A DNA stretch of 64,000 nt from Paraburkholderia diazotrophica (GCF_900108945.1 NZ_FNYE01000021.1:1-64000), one strand, 5' to 3'; shown: positions 1 through 9,245, counted from the first letter of the stretch. A program made the numbers and translations. Notes: a model not told the origin generated them from the letters alone.

Positions 1-759
1 CGGCTGATGGCCTCGCTCGGCTCGATGCTGCTGTACTGGTATCACTATTCGCACAACGGCAAGCGGATCGAAGTCGAAACCGACGACGATTCGATCGGCG
101 GCCACTTCCTGCATCTGCTGCACGGCGTGGAGCCGTCGAAGTCGTGGGTCGACGCGATGCACGTGTCGCTGAACCTGTACGCGGAGCACGAATTCAACGC
201 GTCGACGTTCACGGGCCGCGTGATCGCGGGCACGGGCTCGGACATCTATTCGGCCATCACGGGCGCGATCGGCGCGCTGCGCGGGCCGAAGCACGGCGGC
301 GCCAATGAGGCCGCGTTCGAGATCCAGTCGCGCTACCAGACCCCGGATGAAGCGGAAGCGGACATTCGCCGCCGCGTCGACAACAAGGAAGTCGTGATCG
401 GCTTCGGGCACCCCGTGTACACGATCTCCGATCCGCGCAACAAGGTGATCAAGGACGTGGCGAAGAAGCTGTCGAAGGAAGCGTCGAACATGAAGATGTT
501 CGACATCGCCGAGCGGCTGGAATCTGTCATGTGGGACGTCAAGAAGATGTTCCCGAACCTCGACTGGTTCAGCGCGGTGTCGTATCACATGATGGGCGTG
601 CCGACGGCGATGTTCACGCCGCTGTTCGTGATTTCGCGCACGTCCGGCTGGGCCGCGCACATCATCGAGCAGCGCATCGACAACAAGATCATCCGGCCGA
701 GCGCGAACTACACGGGACCGGAGAATTTGAAATTCGTGGCGCTAAATAGGAGAAAATAG
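1..759 (+). CDS. prpC: 2-methylcitrate synthase / citrate synthase, C-terminal part
   Basis: Condenses propionyl-CoA (or acetyl-CoA) with oxaloacetate in the methylcitrate cycle. The frame is open to the left edge, so the gene starts outside the window and about 252 residues remain of a family of roughly 370–390. The citrate synthase active-site signatures are all present: GPKHGGANE (first histidine), GFGHPVY (second histidine) and NLDWFSAVSYHMMG (aspartate). The ending NYTGPENLKF is typical of PrpC rather than GltA. prpD and acnA follow on the same strand, which supports the methylcitrate role. The last residues (ALNRRK) differ from the usual ending, which may be natural variation. The only doubt is PrpC versus another type II citrate synthase. 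Confidence 0.93.
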   Translation, partial: RLMASLGSMLLYWYHYSHNGKRIEVETDDDSIGGHFLHLLHGVEPSKSWVDAMHVSLNLYAEHEFNASTFTGRVIAGTGSDIYSAITGAIGALRGPKHGGANEAAFEIQSRYQTPDEAEADIRRRVDNKEVVIGFGHPVYTISDPRNKVIKDVAKKLSKEASNMKMFDIAERLESVMWDVKKMFPNLDWFSAVSYHMMGVPTAMFTPLFVISRTSGWAAHIIEQRIDNKIIRPSANYTGPENLKFVALNRRK

Positions 760-860
760 CGTCCGCTGTGCGCTCCGGGGGTGCGTGCAGCCCCCGGCGG
801 TTGAGATGTTGCAGCCGCGCACTGTTTAAACTTTGAAATTCGATAGAAAGGTTCTCTCCC

Positions 861-1352
861 ATGAAAAAACTGCTGATCGCTACCGTTATTGGCGCTCTGT
901 CCTCGACGCTGCTGGTGACGGCGCCCAGCGCGTTCGCACAATCGACGACGACGCCTCACGCCAAGCCGAAGGCACCGGCGCCGAAGCGCCTGTTCAAGCG
1001 CAAGGCCAACCCTGCCAAGGAAGCGAAGGTCGACCCGGTGCCGGAAGGTGCGGAGAAGTGGTCGTGCAACGAGGGTCTGTCGTTCGACCTGAAGGGCGAC
1101 ATGAAGCGCGACCAGATCGTGACCGTCCACTGGGCCAACAAGAACTACAACCTGCCGCGTGAAAACACGACGACAGGCGCGGACCGATTCCACGACGCAG
1201 CAACCGGCATGGACCTCGTCGTGATCCCGACCAAGGCGATGCTGTTCTCGGACAAGGACAGCTCGCGCCTCGCCGACGAGTGCAAGACGGCGGCCATGGT
1301 GCAAGGCTCGCCGGCTCCGACGCAGTCGAACGCCATCAACAAGGCCCAGTAA
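861..1352 (+). CDS. Secreted protein with an MliC-like (C-type lysozyme inhibitor) fold pattern
   Basis: A 163-residue protein with a clear Sec signal peptide (MKKLLIATVIGALSS…, cleavage likely after AFA near residue 26). After a Lys/Pro/Ala-rich linker it has one cysteine near the start of the domain (WSCNEG) and one near the end (DECK), with the strand pattern 'C…G…V.W…YNLP…GADRF…A.L…C'. This resembles the membrane-bound/periplasmic lysozyme inhibitor (MliC/PliC) family. The similarity was judged by eye, so the call is tentative. The ATG has a modest AAAGG 10 nt upstream. The gene sits between prpC and prpD, 100 nt after the former and 28 nt before the latter, so it is probably co-transcribed although a methylcitrate role is not obvious. 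Confidence 0.72.
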   Translation: MKKLLIATVIGALSSTLLVTAPSAFAQSTTTPHAKPKAPAPKRLFKRKANPAKEAKVDPVPEGAEKWSCNEGLSFDLKGDMKRDQIVTVHWANKNYNLPRENTTTGADRFHDAATGMDLVVIPTKAMLFSDKDSSRLADECKTAAMVQGSPAPTQSNAINKAQ

Positions 1353-1380
1353 GCGGGTCAAGGGTAATCAGGAAACCTCG

Positions 1381-2832
1381 ATGTCCGCACCGATCTCCAA
1401 CGTCCGCCCAAAACCGGACACAGTACTGGTCGATATTGTCGACTATGTGCTGAACGAAAAGCTCGAGAGCGATCTCGCGCTGGAGACCGCGCGCAACTGC
1501 CTCATCGATACGCTCGGCTGCGGACTCGAGGCCCTCTCCTACCCTGCCTGCACCAAGCTGATGGGACCGCTCGTGCCGGGCACGATCGTCCCGCACGGCG
1601 CGAAAGTGCCGGGCACGCAGTTCCAGCTGGACCCAGTACAGGCCGCGTTCAACATCGGCGCGATGATCCGCTGGCTCGACTTCAACGACACGTGGCTCGC
1701 GGCCGAATGGGGCCATCCGTCCGACAACCTCGGCGGCATTCTCGCGACGGCCGACTGGCTCTCGCGTACCGCGATCGCGAACGGCAAGAAGCCGCTCGTG
1801 ATGAAAGACGTCCTGATCGCGATGATCAAGGCGCACGAAATTCAAGGCTGCATCGCGCTCGAAAACTCGTTCAACAAGGTCGGCCTCGACCATGTGCTGC
1901 TCGTGAAGCTCGCTTCGACGGTAGTGGTCGGCCAGTTGATGGGTCTCACGCGCGATGAGCTGATCAACGCAGTCTCGCAGGCGTTCGTCGATGGACATGC
2001 GCTGCGCACGTACCGCCATGCGCCGAACACGGGCTCGCGCAAGTCCTGGGCAGCAGGCGATGCGACGTCGCGCGCGGTGCGTCTCGCGCTGATCGCGAAG
2101 ACGGGCGAAATGGGCTACCCGTCGGTGCTGACGGCAAAGACGTGGGGCTTCTACGACGTGCTGTTCAAGGGACAGCCGTTCAGGTTCCAGCGCCCGTATG
2201 GCTCGTATGTGATGGAGAACGTGCTCTTCAAGATTTCGTTCCCCGCCGAATTCCACGCGCAAACGGCCGCTGAAGCGGCGATGACGCTGCATGAGCAGAT
2301 GATCGCGAGCGGCAAGCTTATCGAAGACATCGCGAAGATCACGATTCGCACGCACGAAGCGGCGATCCGCATCATCGACAAGAAAGGGCCGCTCGATAAT
2401 CCGGCCGACCGCGATCACTGCATTCAGTACATGATCGCCGTGCCGCTCATTTTTGGGCACCTGACGGCCGCCGATTACGAAGACGCTGTCGCGCAGGACC
2501 CGCGCATCGATGCGCTGCGTAACAAGATGGAATGCGTCGAAGACCCTCAGTTCACGAAGGATTATCACGACCCGGATAAGCGCTCGATTGCGAATGCGCT
2601 GACGGTCGAGTTCAACGACGGATCGACGTTCGATGAAGTGGTCGTCGAATATCCGATCGGTCACAAGCGTCGCCGCGCCGAAGGCATCCCGCTGCTCGTC
2701 GAGAAGTTCAGGACGAACCTCGCGCGGCGCTTTCCGGCGAAGCAACAACAAGCGATCCTCGATGTGTCGCTGGACCAGGCAAAGTTAGAAGCGATGCCGG
2801 TCAATGAATACGTCGATCTGTACGTCATTTGA
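1381..2832 (+). CDS. prpD: 2-methylcitrate dehydratase, MmgE/PrpD family
   Basis: Dehydrates 2-methylcitrate to 2-methyl-cis-aconitate in the methylcitrate cycle; members of this family can also act on citrate. The 483-residue length matches bacterial PrpD. Family features include the N-terminal helical region (ALETARNCLIDTLGCGLEAL), the WLDFNDTW segment and GHPSDNLGGILATADW. The start ATG has AGGAAA 7 nt upstream. It follows the secreted protein by 28 nt and precedes acnA by about 50 nt, forming prpC–orf–prpD–acnA. No lesion was seen. Confidence 0.95.
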   Translation: MSAPISNVRPKPDTVLVDIVDYVLNEKLESDLALETARNCLIDTLGCGLEALSYPACTKLMGPLVPGTIVPHGAKVPGTQFQLDPVQAAFNIGAMIRWLDFNDTWLAAEWGHPSDNLGGILATADWLSRTAIANGKKPLVMKDVLIAMIKAHEIQGCIALENSFNKVGLDHVLLVKLASTVVVGQLMGLTRDELINAVSQAFVDGHALRTYRHAPNTGSRKSWAAGDATSRAVRLALIAKTGEMGYPSVLTAKTWGFYDVLFKGQPFRFQRPYGSYVMENVLFKISFPAEFHAQTAAEAAMTLHEQMIASGKLIEDIAKITIRTHEAAIRIIDKKGPLDNPADRDHCIQYMIAVPLIFGHLTAADYEDAVAQDPRIDALRNKMECVEDPQFTKDYHDPDKRSIANALTVEFNDGSTFDEVVVEYPIGHKRRRAEGIPLLVEKFRTNLARRFPAKQQQAILDVSLDQAKLEAMPVNEYVDLYVI

Positions 2833-2881
2833 GTTCAGAAACGTAGCAACGTCATTTCCTCGAAACCCCAGGACAATTACC

Positions 2882-5599
2882 ATGGCCCACAACCTCCACA
2901 AAACGCTCAAGGAATTCGACAGCGGTTCCGGCAAAGGCAAGTTCTATTCGCTGCCGCAGCTCGGTAAGGCACTGAACGTCAAGATCGACCGCCTGCCGGT
3001 TTCGATCCGCCTCGTGCTGGAATCGGTGCTGCGTAACTACGACGGCAAGAAGATCTCGGAAGAACACATCGAGCAGCTCGCGAACTGGAAGCCGACGGCT
3101 GCACGCGTCGACGAAATTCCGTTCGTCGTCGCGCGCGTCGTGCTGCAGGACTTCACGGGCGTGCCGCTGCTCGCCGACATCGCGGCTATGCGCGGCGTCG
3201 CGCAGCGCGCGGGCAAGAACCCGAAGTCGATCGAGCCGCTGGTTCCCGTGGATCTCGTCGTCGACCACTCGGTGCAGGTCGACCACTTCCGCGAGAAGGG
3301 CGCGCTGGACCTGAACATGAAGCTGGAATTCCAGCGCAACAACGAGCGCTACCAGTTCATGAAGTGGGGCATGCAGGCGTTCGACACGTTCAAGGTCGTG
3401 CCGCCGGGCGTCGGCATCGTTCACCAGGTGAACCTCGAATACCTCGCACGCGGCGTGCACAAGAAGGCTGACAACGGCGACGCCGTGTACTACCCGGATA
3501 CGCTCGTCGGCACGGACAGCCACACGACGATGATCAACGGCATCGGCGTGGTCGGCTGGGGCGTGGGCGGTATCGAAGCGGAAGCAGGCATGCTCGGCCA
3601 GCCGGTGTACTTTCTGACGCCTGATGTCGTCGGCGTGCACCTGAAGGGCAAGCTGCGCGAAGGCGTGACGGCGACGGACCTCGTGCTGACCATCACCGAG
3701 CTGCTGCGCAAGGAAAAGGTTGTCGGCAAGTTCGTCGAGTTCTTTGGCGAAGGCACGCGCTCGCTGTCGCTGCCGGACCGCGCGACGATCGGCAACATGG
3801 CGCCGGAATACGGCGCGACGATGGGCTTCTTCCCCGTCGATGAAAAGACGATCGACTACTTCAAGGGCACGGGCCGCACGGACGCAGAAATCTCGGCGTT
3901 CGAAAACTACTTCAAGGCGCAGGAACTGTTCGGCATTCCCGACGCAGGCGACATCGACTACACGAAGGTCGTCACGCTCGATCTCGGCACGGTCGCGCCG
4001 TCGCTGGCCGGCCCGAAGCGTCCGCAAGACCGCATCGAGATCACCAACGTGAAGTCGACGTTCACCGACCTGTTCTCGAAGCCCGTCAACGAAAACGGCT
4101 TCGCGAAGAAGGCCGAAGACCTGAACGCGCAATACACGACGAGCAACGGCGTCAATGTGAAGAACGGCGACATCCTGATCGCCGCGATCACGTCATGCAC
4201 GAACACGTCGAACCCGAGCGTGCTGCTGGCAGCCGGCCTGCTGGCGAAGAAGGCCGTCGAAGCCGGTCTGGAAGTCGCGCCGCACATCAAGACGTCGCTG
4301 GCTCCGGGATCGCGCATCGTCACCGAGTACCTGACGAAGACGGGCCTGCTGCCCTACCTCGACAAGCTCGGCTTCACGCTGGCTGCATACGGCTGCACGA
4401 CCTGTATCGGCAACGCGGGCGATCTGACGCCGGAACTGAACGAGTCGATTACGAAGAACGACATCGTCGCGGCCGCCGTGCTGTCGGGCAACCGCAACTT
4501 CGAAGCGCGTATTCACCCGAACATCCGCGCGAACTTCCTGGCATCGCCGCCGCTGGTCGTTGCTTACGCGATCGCGGGCAACATCACGCGCGATCTGATG
4601 ACCGAGCCGGTCGGCAAGGGCAAGGGCGGCAAGGACATCTACCTCGGCGATATCTGGCCGTCGAGCGAAGAAGTCAACGCGCTGCTGAAGTACGCGCTGG
4701 ACGCCGACGCGTTCCGCACGAACTACTCGCAGCTCACGAAGAAGGGCGATCTGTGGAGCAAGATCGAAGGCGAAGAAGGCCAGGTCTACGACTGGCCGAA
4801 GTCGACGTACATCGCGGAGCCGCCGTTCTTCGGCTCGGACTTCTCGATGCAGCCGGCTTCAAGCATCGCTGCCGTGAAGGGCGCGCGCGCACTGGGCATC
4901 TTCGGTGACTCGGTCACGACCGACCACATCAGCCCGGCAGGCTCGATCAAGGAAGATTCGCCCGCAGGCAAGTGGCTGAAGGAGAACGGCGTGCAGAAGG
5001 CCGACTTCAACAGCTACGGCTCGCGCCGCGGCAACCACGACGTGATGATGCGCGGCACGTTCGCAAACGTCCGCATCAAGAACCTGATGATCCCGGCGAA
5101 GGCAGACGGCACGCGCGTCGAAGGCGGCCTGACGATTCACCAGCCGAGCGGCGAACAGCTGTCGATCTACGACGCAGCGATGAAGTACATCGACGCCGGC
5201 ACGCCGACCATCGTGTTCGCGGGCGAAGAGTACGGCACGGGCTCGTCGCGCGACTGGGCGGCGAAAGGTACGCAACTGCTGGGCGTGAAGGCGGTTGTCG
5301 CGCGCAGCTTCGAGCGCATCCACCGTTCGAACCTGGTCGGCATGGGCGTTCTGCCGCTGCAGTTCAAGGGCTCGGATAGCATCCAGTCGCTGAACATCAC
5401 GGGCGAAGAAACATACGACGTCGAAGGCCTCGGTGACGACTTCAAGCCGCAGCAGGAAGTCACGCTGGTGATCCATCGCAAGGACGGTTCGGAGCAGCGC
5501 GTCCCCGTTCTGCTGCGTATCGATACGCCGATCGAAGTCGACTACTACAAGCACGGTGGTATCCTGCCGTTCGTGCTGCGCTCGCTGCTCGCGGCGTAA
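2882..5599 (+). CDS. acnA: Aconitate hydratase A
   Basis: [4Fe-4S] aconitase, interconverting citrate and isocitrate; next to prpD it can also hydrate 2-methyl-cis-aconitate. The 905-residue length fits the AcnA/IRP type. The three cluster cysteines are visible: C439 in SCTNTSNP, and C505 and C508 in GCTTCIG. The C-terminal swivel domain has the expected EEYGTGSSRDWAAKG and ARSFERIHRSNL motifs. An open frame runs 26 codons further upstream into the end of prpD, but the ATG before AHNLHKTL is the natural start and leaves prpD clear. A rho-independent terminator follows 50 nt after the stop, making this the last gene of the operon. Confidence 0.96.
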   Translation: MAHNLHKTLKEFDSGSGKGKFYSLPQLGKALNVKIDRLPVSIRLVLESVLRNYDGKKISEEHIEQLANWKPTAARVDEIPFVVARVVLQDFTGVPLLADIAAMRGVAQRAGKNPKSIEPLVPVDLVVDHSVQVDHFREKGALDLNMKLEFQRNNERYQFMKWGMQAFDTFKVVPPGVGIVHQVNLEYLARGVHKKADNGDAVYYPDTLVGTDSHTTMINGIGVVGWGVGGIEAEAGMLGQPVYFLTPDVVGVHLKGKLREGVTATDLVLTITELLRKEKVVGKFVEFFGEGTRSLSLPDRATIGNMAPEYGATMGFFPVDEKTIDYFKGTGRTDAEISAFENYFKAQELFGIPDAGDIDYTKVVTLDLGTVAPSLAGPKRPQDRIEITNVKSTFTDLFSKPVNENGFAKKAEDLNAQYTTSNGVNVKNGDILIAAITSCTNTSNPSVLLAAGLLAKKAVEAGLEVAPHIKTSLAPGSRIVTEYLTKTGLLPYLDKLGFTLAAYGCTTCIGNAGDLTPELNESITKNDIVAAAVLSGNRNFEARIHPNIRANFLASPPLVVAYAIAGNITRDLMTEPVGKGKGGKDIYLGDIWPSSEEVNALLKYALDADAFRTNYSQLTKKGDLWSKIEGEEGQVYDWPKSTYIAEPPFFGSDFSMQPASSIAAVKGARALGIFGDSVTTDHISPAGSIKEDSPAGKWLKENGVQKADFNSYGSRRGNHDVMMRGTFANVRIKNLMIPAKADGTRVEGGLTIHQPSGEQLSIYDAAMKYIDAGTPTIVFAGEEYGTGSSRDWAAKGTQLLGVKAVVARSFERIHRSNLVGMGVLPLQFKGSDSIQSLNITGEETYDVEGLGDDFKPQQEVTLVIHRKDGSEQRVPVLLRIDTPIEVDYYKHGGILPFVLRSLLAA

Positions 5600-5651
5600 G
5601 TCATCGCTTTGCAGGTGCTGCGTTCTCGTTGAGGACGCAGTGACTTTTGAG

Positions 5652-5677
5652 AGCCCGGTTATGCCGGGCTTTTTTTT
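5652..5677 (+). terminator. Rho-independent terminator of the prp/acnA operon
   Basis: A perfect 7-bp stem AGCCCGG/CCGGGCT with a 5-nt loop is followed directly by a run of eight T. It lies about 50 nt downstream of the acnA stop on the same strand. Confidence 0.92.
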
Positions 5678-5761
5678 CGTTTGTGCGGAGTGGGAAATGC
5701 GTGGGTCGGCCGATTTCGCCGAGAGCCGCGCATCGGCCTGGTTGTCGAGTCGACCGCCACA

Positions 5762-6625
5762 TCATGACGAGCGCATCCGCTTTAGTTCATCGATACGCAG
5801 ACGATAGCTGCGTAGCAGACAGGCTTTATCGCCACACACGTTGCGAGAATTGCGAAGCCATGCCCGTTGATCCGCTCGCAAGCGCGTCTTGTTAGCCGAT
5901 TCTTTTATCTTTTGATGATAGAGCTCTGCCAATGTTTTATCGACGCTGGCAAGTTCCGCATCCCCGCAAACAAGCTGCGCCTGAACAGATATGAGCTTGC
6001 TGCAATCAAGGCTATGCATCAATGCTGCCTTCGTCTCGTGGCGGGTTTCCAGCAGCCCCGGCTTGCACAGCCCTTGCAGCGACTTGCAAGCGACGTTGCG
6101 TCCGACCCATGCCATGTCTTGTGCGCCATATTGCTTAACGAAACGATTGATGCCTGCGTGGCTTACTCCCCTTTGCATTGCGTTTGCCGCGATGATTTCG
6201 TTGCAAAGCGAGTCCTCGGCGTAGGTTCGCCCATCGCGCCGGTAGCAACTGTGAAAACCGAGCAGCGCAGTGCCGATCAGGCTTCGTCGTTCTCCTGAAG
6301 CGAACAGGATCGAAGCGCAAGCGGACGCGCATTTGGCCTTATCTGGAACCGTTGTATAGACGCGTATCTTGTCCATCGCATCGACAACGCGGAAAGCGGC
6401 CTCGACATTGCCCCCCGGGCTATTCAAAACAAAGACAACGAGTCCTTCTTCATCACGGTCAGCCATTTTGGCGACTGCGAGAAACTTCTCTGCATCACCT
6501 TCCTGAATCTTCCCTTCCCCGATAACCATCCTCAGCTCAAGTTGAGGTTGGTAATAGATCTTGAAGTCCATCCCGAGCGCAAGACCGGGAGACATAAGCG
6601 CAGTGAAACAAAGCCAGGAAAGCAT
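5762..6625 (-). CDS. Secreted ClpP-like serine protease domain fused to an LprI-like domain
   Basis: About 287 residues. A signal peptide (MLSWLCFTALMSPGLALG) points to the start at 6625; the frame is open 20 codons further, to 6685. Domain 1 (about residues 30–175) is a periplasmic ClpP-like fold of the COG3904 kind, with VVFVLNSPGG, the nucleophile-like serine in KCASACASILFASG and a following GFH. Domain 2 (about 195–285) matches the LprI/DUF1311 pattern, with four cysteines (DCSK, LVCGD, NVCGD, KACLLR) and AELYHQ…RADQRAWLRNSR. LprI family members inhibit lysozyme, so an envelope or host-interaction role is plausible but inferred. Base composition is visibly less GC-rich than its neighbours, suggesting acquisition by transfer. 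It stands alone between acnA and a plus-strand gene. Confidence 0.8.
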   Translation of the reverse strand: MLSWLCFTALMSPGLALGMDFKIYYQPQLELRMVIGEGKIQEGDAEKFLAVAKMADRDEEGLVVFVLNSPGGNVEAAFRVVDAMDKIRVYTTVPDKAKCASACASILFASGERRSLIGTALLGFHSCYRRDGRTYAEDSLCNEIIAANAMQRGVSHAGINRFVKQYGAQDMAWVGRNVACKSLQGLCKPGLLETRHETKAALMHSLDCSKLISVQAQLVCGDAELASVDKTLAELYHQKIKESANKTRLRADQRAWLRNSRNVCGDKACLLRSYRLRIDELKRMRSS

Positions 6626-6902
6626 TCGTTGAATCAAACCCGGCGCCGCTGTGTCCTTGAGCGTTGGGTGTCCGATGCTGCCCATACAGTTCTCCTCGGA
6701 ATGTCACTGGCTGGCAAGCTCGCCCTACCGCACTATCCGCGAAAGTGACGACGAGCGGAGGTTGTCCGTGATCGTCCTCACGCGGGATCGCGAGACTGAA
6801 TGGCCCGGACGTGCCGGTCGCTGCTGCCGGAAGCGTTCAGAGTACGCGTGACGGGCCAGAAGGCCTATGATGACTTCATCGGCCCCGGCAAACGACCGCC
6901 CC

Positions 6903-7103
6903 ATGAACCGTATCCTGATCATTATCGGCGTGCTGTGCATTCTCGCCGGCCTCGGCTGGCGCTGGCTCGCGCGCATCCCGTTCGGCCGGCTGCCTGGCGA
7001 CATTCACATCGTCCGTGACGGGCTCGACCTGCATTTCCCGATCGTCACATGCATCGTGATTTCGGTCGTGATATCCGTGCTGCTCTGGTTCTTGCGGCGT
7101 TGA
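6903..7103 (+). CDS. Small membrane protein, DUF2905 family
   Basis: A 66-residue protein with two predicted transmembrane helices (ILIIIGVLCILAGLGW and IVTCIVISVVISVLLWFL). The connecting segment RIPFGRLPGDIHI is the signature of the DUF2905 family, which is widespread in proteobacteria and of unknown function. The ATG before NRILII is preferred; the frame is open upstream to 6867 but that part reads as hydrophilic non-family sequence. It is a single gene with no operon partner. Confidence 0.88.
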   Translation: MNRILIIIGVLCILAGLGWRWLARIPFGRLPGDIHIVRDGLDLHFPIVTCIVISVVISVLLWFLRR

Positions 7104-7314
7104 GGGCGTGCTAGCCCGAGAGCAGCGGGAAGCGGAACGCGATCACGGATAGCCTCTCAACCGGGGTCATACCCGCATCGCCAGCGCTGACGAAAAAAGC
7201 GAAACACTTCTTCTCGGCCTGTCGAATTTGATAGTCTTCGTTCGTCGTCTCTAACGCAGCATGCAGCGTGCGGTTTTGCCTGCGCATCAAGCCAACACCG
7301 ACAGGAGATTTGCC

Positions 7315-7788
7315 ATGAAGATTCAAAAGATCACGCCGTTTCTCTGGTACTCCAACGAAGCCGAGGAGGCCGCTGCGTTCTATGCGGGTATCTTTCCGGA
7401 CTCGCGCGTCATCCGGGTCACTGGGGTGCCGAGCGCCGGTTCCACGAAGGTCGTCGAGTTCGTACTCTTTGGACAGCCCTTCATCGCGATGAGCTCCGGG
7501 CAGCCCGAGCCGTTCAACCAATCGATATCCCTGCTGGTCAACTGTGACGATCAGGCAGAACTCGACCGCTATTGGGACGCCCTTCTCGAAGGCGGCGGCT
7601 CGCCCCAGGCGTGCGGCTGGCTGAAGGACCGCTACGGCATTTCGTGGCAGGTCGTGCCAAACGATCTCATCCCGATGATCGCAGACCCTGATCCCGTCAA
7701 GGCGAAGCGTGTTGCAGAGACCATGATGACGATGATCAAGTTCGATGTCGCCGCGTTGAAAGCCGCCTATGCAGGGACGGCGGGCTGA
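7315..7788 (+). CDS. VOC-superfamily protein (PhnB-like, 3-demethylubiquinone methyltransferase-type fold)
   Basis: A 157-residue glyoxalase/bleomycin-resistance fold protein of the PhnB type. It has the typical start KITPFLWYSNEAEEAAAFYAGIFPDS, the LFGQPFIAMSSG turn, and the ending CGWLKDRYGISWQVVP. The start ATG has a good AGGAGA 7 nt upstream; the longer reading from 7261 lacks a ribosome site. Such proteins are usually cytosolic enzymes or binding proteins whose substrates are unknown. It is monocistronic and converges on the transglycosylase gene. Confidence 0.88.
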   Translation: MKIQKITPFLWYSNEAEEAAAFYAGIFPDSRVIRVTGVPSAGSTKVVEFVLFGQPFIAMSSGQPEPFNQSISLLVNCDDQAELDRYWDALLEGGGSPQACGWLKDRYGISWQVVPNDLIPMIADPDPVKAKRVAETMMTMIKFDVAALKAAYAGTAG

Positions 7789-7822
7789 CAAACAACAAAA
7801 GCCCTCTACATCGCGTGTGAAA

Positions 7823-7859
7823 GAGCGTCGGCCGGCTTTGCCCACTCCAGCCGACGCTC
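7823..7859. terminator. Candidate stem-loop between convergent genes
   Basis: A perfect 10-bp inverted repeat GAGCGTCGGC/GCCGACGCTC with a 17-nt loop lies between the converging VOC and transglycosylase genes. There is no clear T-run on either side, so its terminator role is inferred from position. Confidence 0.45.
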
Positions 7860-7887
7860 GTCGCACAGGTTTAGCCGCAAGCGCCGA

Positions 7888-8466
7888 CTACCGCTGATAA
7901 AACGCCACCCGTCCCATCACCCGCTCGACATAGCGCCGCGTCTCCGCATACGGCGGAATCCCGCCGCCGAACTTCCGCACAGCCCCCTCGCCCGCGTTAT
8001 ACGCCGCAAGCGCCAGCGACACATCGCCGTACGTCGCAAGCAACGCATCGAGCAAACGCGCGCCCGCCAGAAGGTTCTGCCCAGGATCGAACAGATCGTC
8101 CGCACCCCGCTGTCTGCCTGTTTGCGGCATCAATTGCATCAAGCCCGTTGCCCCTTTCGGCGACACAGCAAATGGATTGCCACCCGACTCGACATCGATA
8201 ACGGCCATCAGCAGCGCTCTGTCGACGCCCACACGCTTCGCAACATCATCGACGAGCGGCGTCCACGCCAGCACCTTCGACAACGCACCGCGCGCGCTCG
8301 TTGGCTCCGCATACGACGTATCGAGTTCGATCACCAGTGACTGCCCGGCCGCGTCGCCGCTTTTCAATCCGCCGATCACCATTTCGACACGTCCGGCCGC
8401 TCGCGCTTCGTCAGCGTCAGCCATCGCGATGTTCAACAGCAACGCGAGCAATATGACACGCGGCAT
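7888..8466 (-). CDS. Lytic transglycosylase, SLT domain
   Basis: A 192-residue soluble lytic murein transglycosylase acting in the periplasm. The signal peptide MPRVILLALLLNIAMADA begins at 8466. The SLT domain covers the C-terminal 110 residues, with the catalytic glutamate in DVESGGNPFAV followed by GATGLMQLMPQT, NLLAGARLLD and LALAAYNAGEGAV. The start codon shares one base with the stop of the TadE/G-like gene upstream, indicating translational coupling. The pairing suggests peptidoglycan clearance for a surface structure, which is inference. Confidence 0.9.
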   Translation of the reverse strand: MPRVILLALLLNIAMADADEARAAGRVEMVIGGLKSGDAAGQSLVIELDTSYAEPTSARGALSKVLAWTPLVDDVAKRVGVDRALLMAVIDVESGGNPFAVSPKGATGLMQLMPQTGRQRGADDLFDPGQNLLAGARLLDALLATYGDVSLALAAYNAGEGAVRKFGGGIPPYAETRRYVERVMGRVAFYQR

Positions 8467-9245
8467 CAACGCGCCGTCACCGTAGCCGCATCGTTGGCCG
8501 CGTCCGCGCGAAACGGCGATTGCATCCGCACGATCGCCTCGGACTCCAGCGCAATCGGCCAGCGCTGGCTCTGCCATCCATCGACAAGCGTAGTCCGGCA
8601 CAAGCTGTCGGGCCGTCGCGGCGAACCATATGCATCGACGTTCGCATCAGCGGGCTCGCGCGAAAACAGGCCATTCGCCGCGACGTTGCCGATCACATTC
8701 GTCGCGTAGTACATGATCTTGTTGACCAGAGGCACGACCAGATCGAAGCAGTAGTGCACGCGCAGCTTTAGCAGATTCGCATCCTGCACATTCACATCCG
8801 ATTCCGCGCCAGGAGAGGTATCGCGATACATCAGCGTGTCGTTCGGAATCTCTTCGTGCGCGGCGCCTTCGTCGGGATAGAAGCGCGTGCGCGCGAAGTC
8901 ACGCGTCATCGCCGCAGTCGGGCTGATAATCGCAATCGACGACGCCTTCGTCACCGCGCTTCGTGCCGCAAGCATGGCCGACTGCACGCCCGACGCGTCA
9001 GCATGCCGCGCATACAACGGCGCGAGACCGCGAGCGAGACCCGCTTGCATCGCTCGCATCGATCCATGATTCACCGCGCCTTCGCGCGCCGCTTCGAGCA
9101 CGGCGACATCGAGCGTCGACTTCGCCTGATACAGCAGCACGAACTGCACGGTCGCGAAACCGAAGAACAGCAGCAGCGGCGCGACGATCAGAAATTCCGT
9201 CATCGCCTGACCCGTCATGCGTCGCTTGTCCGCGTATTCATACAT
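8466..9245 (-). CDS. TadE/TadG-like pilus-associated membrane protein
   Basis: A 259-residue protein with an N-terminal cytosolic stub (MYEYADKRRMTGQAMTEFLIVAP) followed by one transmembrane helix (LLLFFGFATVQFVLLY). The G-Q-A-hydrophobic-E-F pattern is the pseudopilin signature of TadE/TadG proteins. The rest is periplasmic, with a mid-region DUF-like part ending RMQSPFRADAAN. Its ATG overlaps the stop of the upstream DUF192 gene by one base and its stop overlaps the transglycosylase start, so the three form a tight operon. No other tad/flp gene is in the window. The family call rests on the N-terminal motif only. Confidence 0.78.
   Translation of the reverse strand: MYEYADKRRMTGQAMTEFLIVAPLLLFFGFATVQFVLLYQAKSTLDVAVLEAAREGAVNHGSMRAMQAGLARGLAPLYARHADASGVQSAMLAARSAVTKASSIAIISPTAAMTRDFARTRFYPDEGAAHEEIPNDTLMYRDTSPGAESDVNVQDANLLKLRVHYCFDLVVPLVNKIMYYATNVIGNVAANGLFSREPADANVDAYGSPRRPDSLCRTTLVDGWQSQRWPIALESEAIVRMQSPFRADAANDAATVTAR

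Noticed and set aside
2852..4132. 426-codon minus-strand open frame
   Set aside because: Antisense to acnA, whose cluster cysteines and length are intact.
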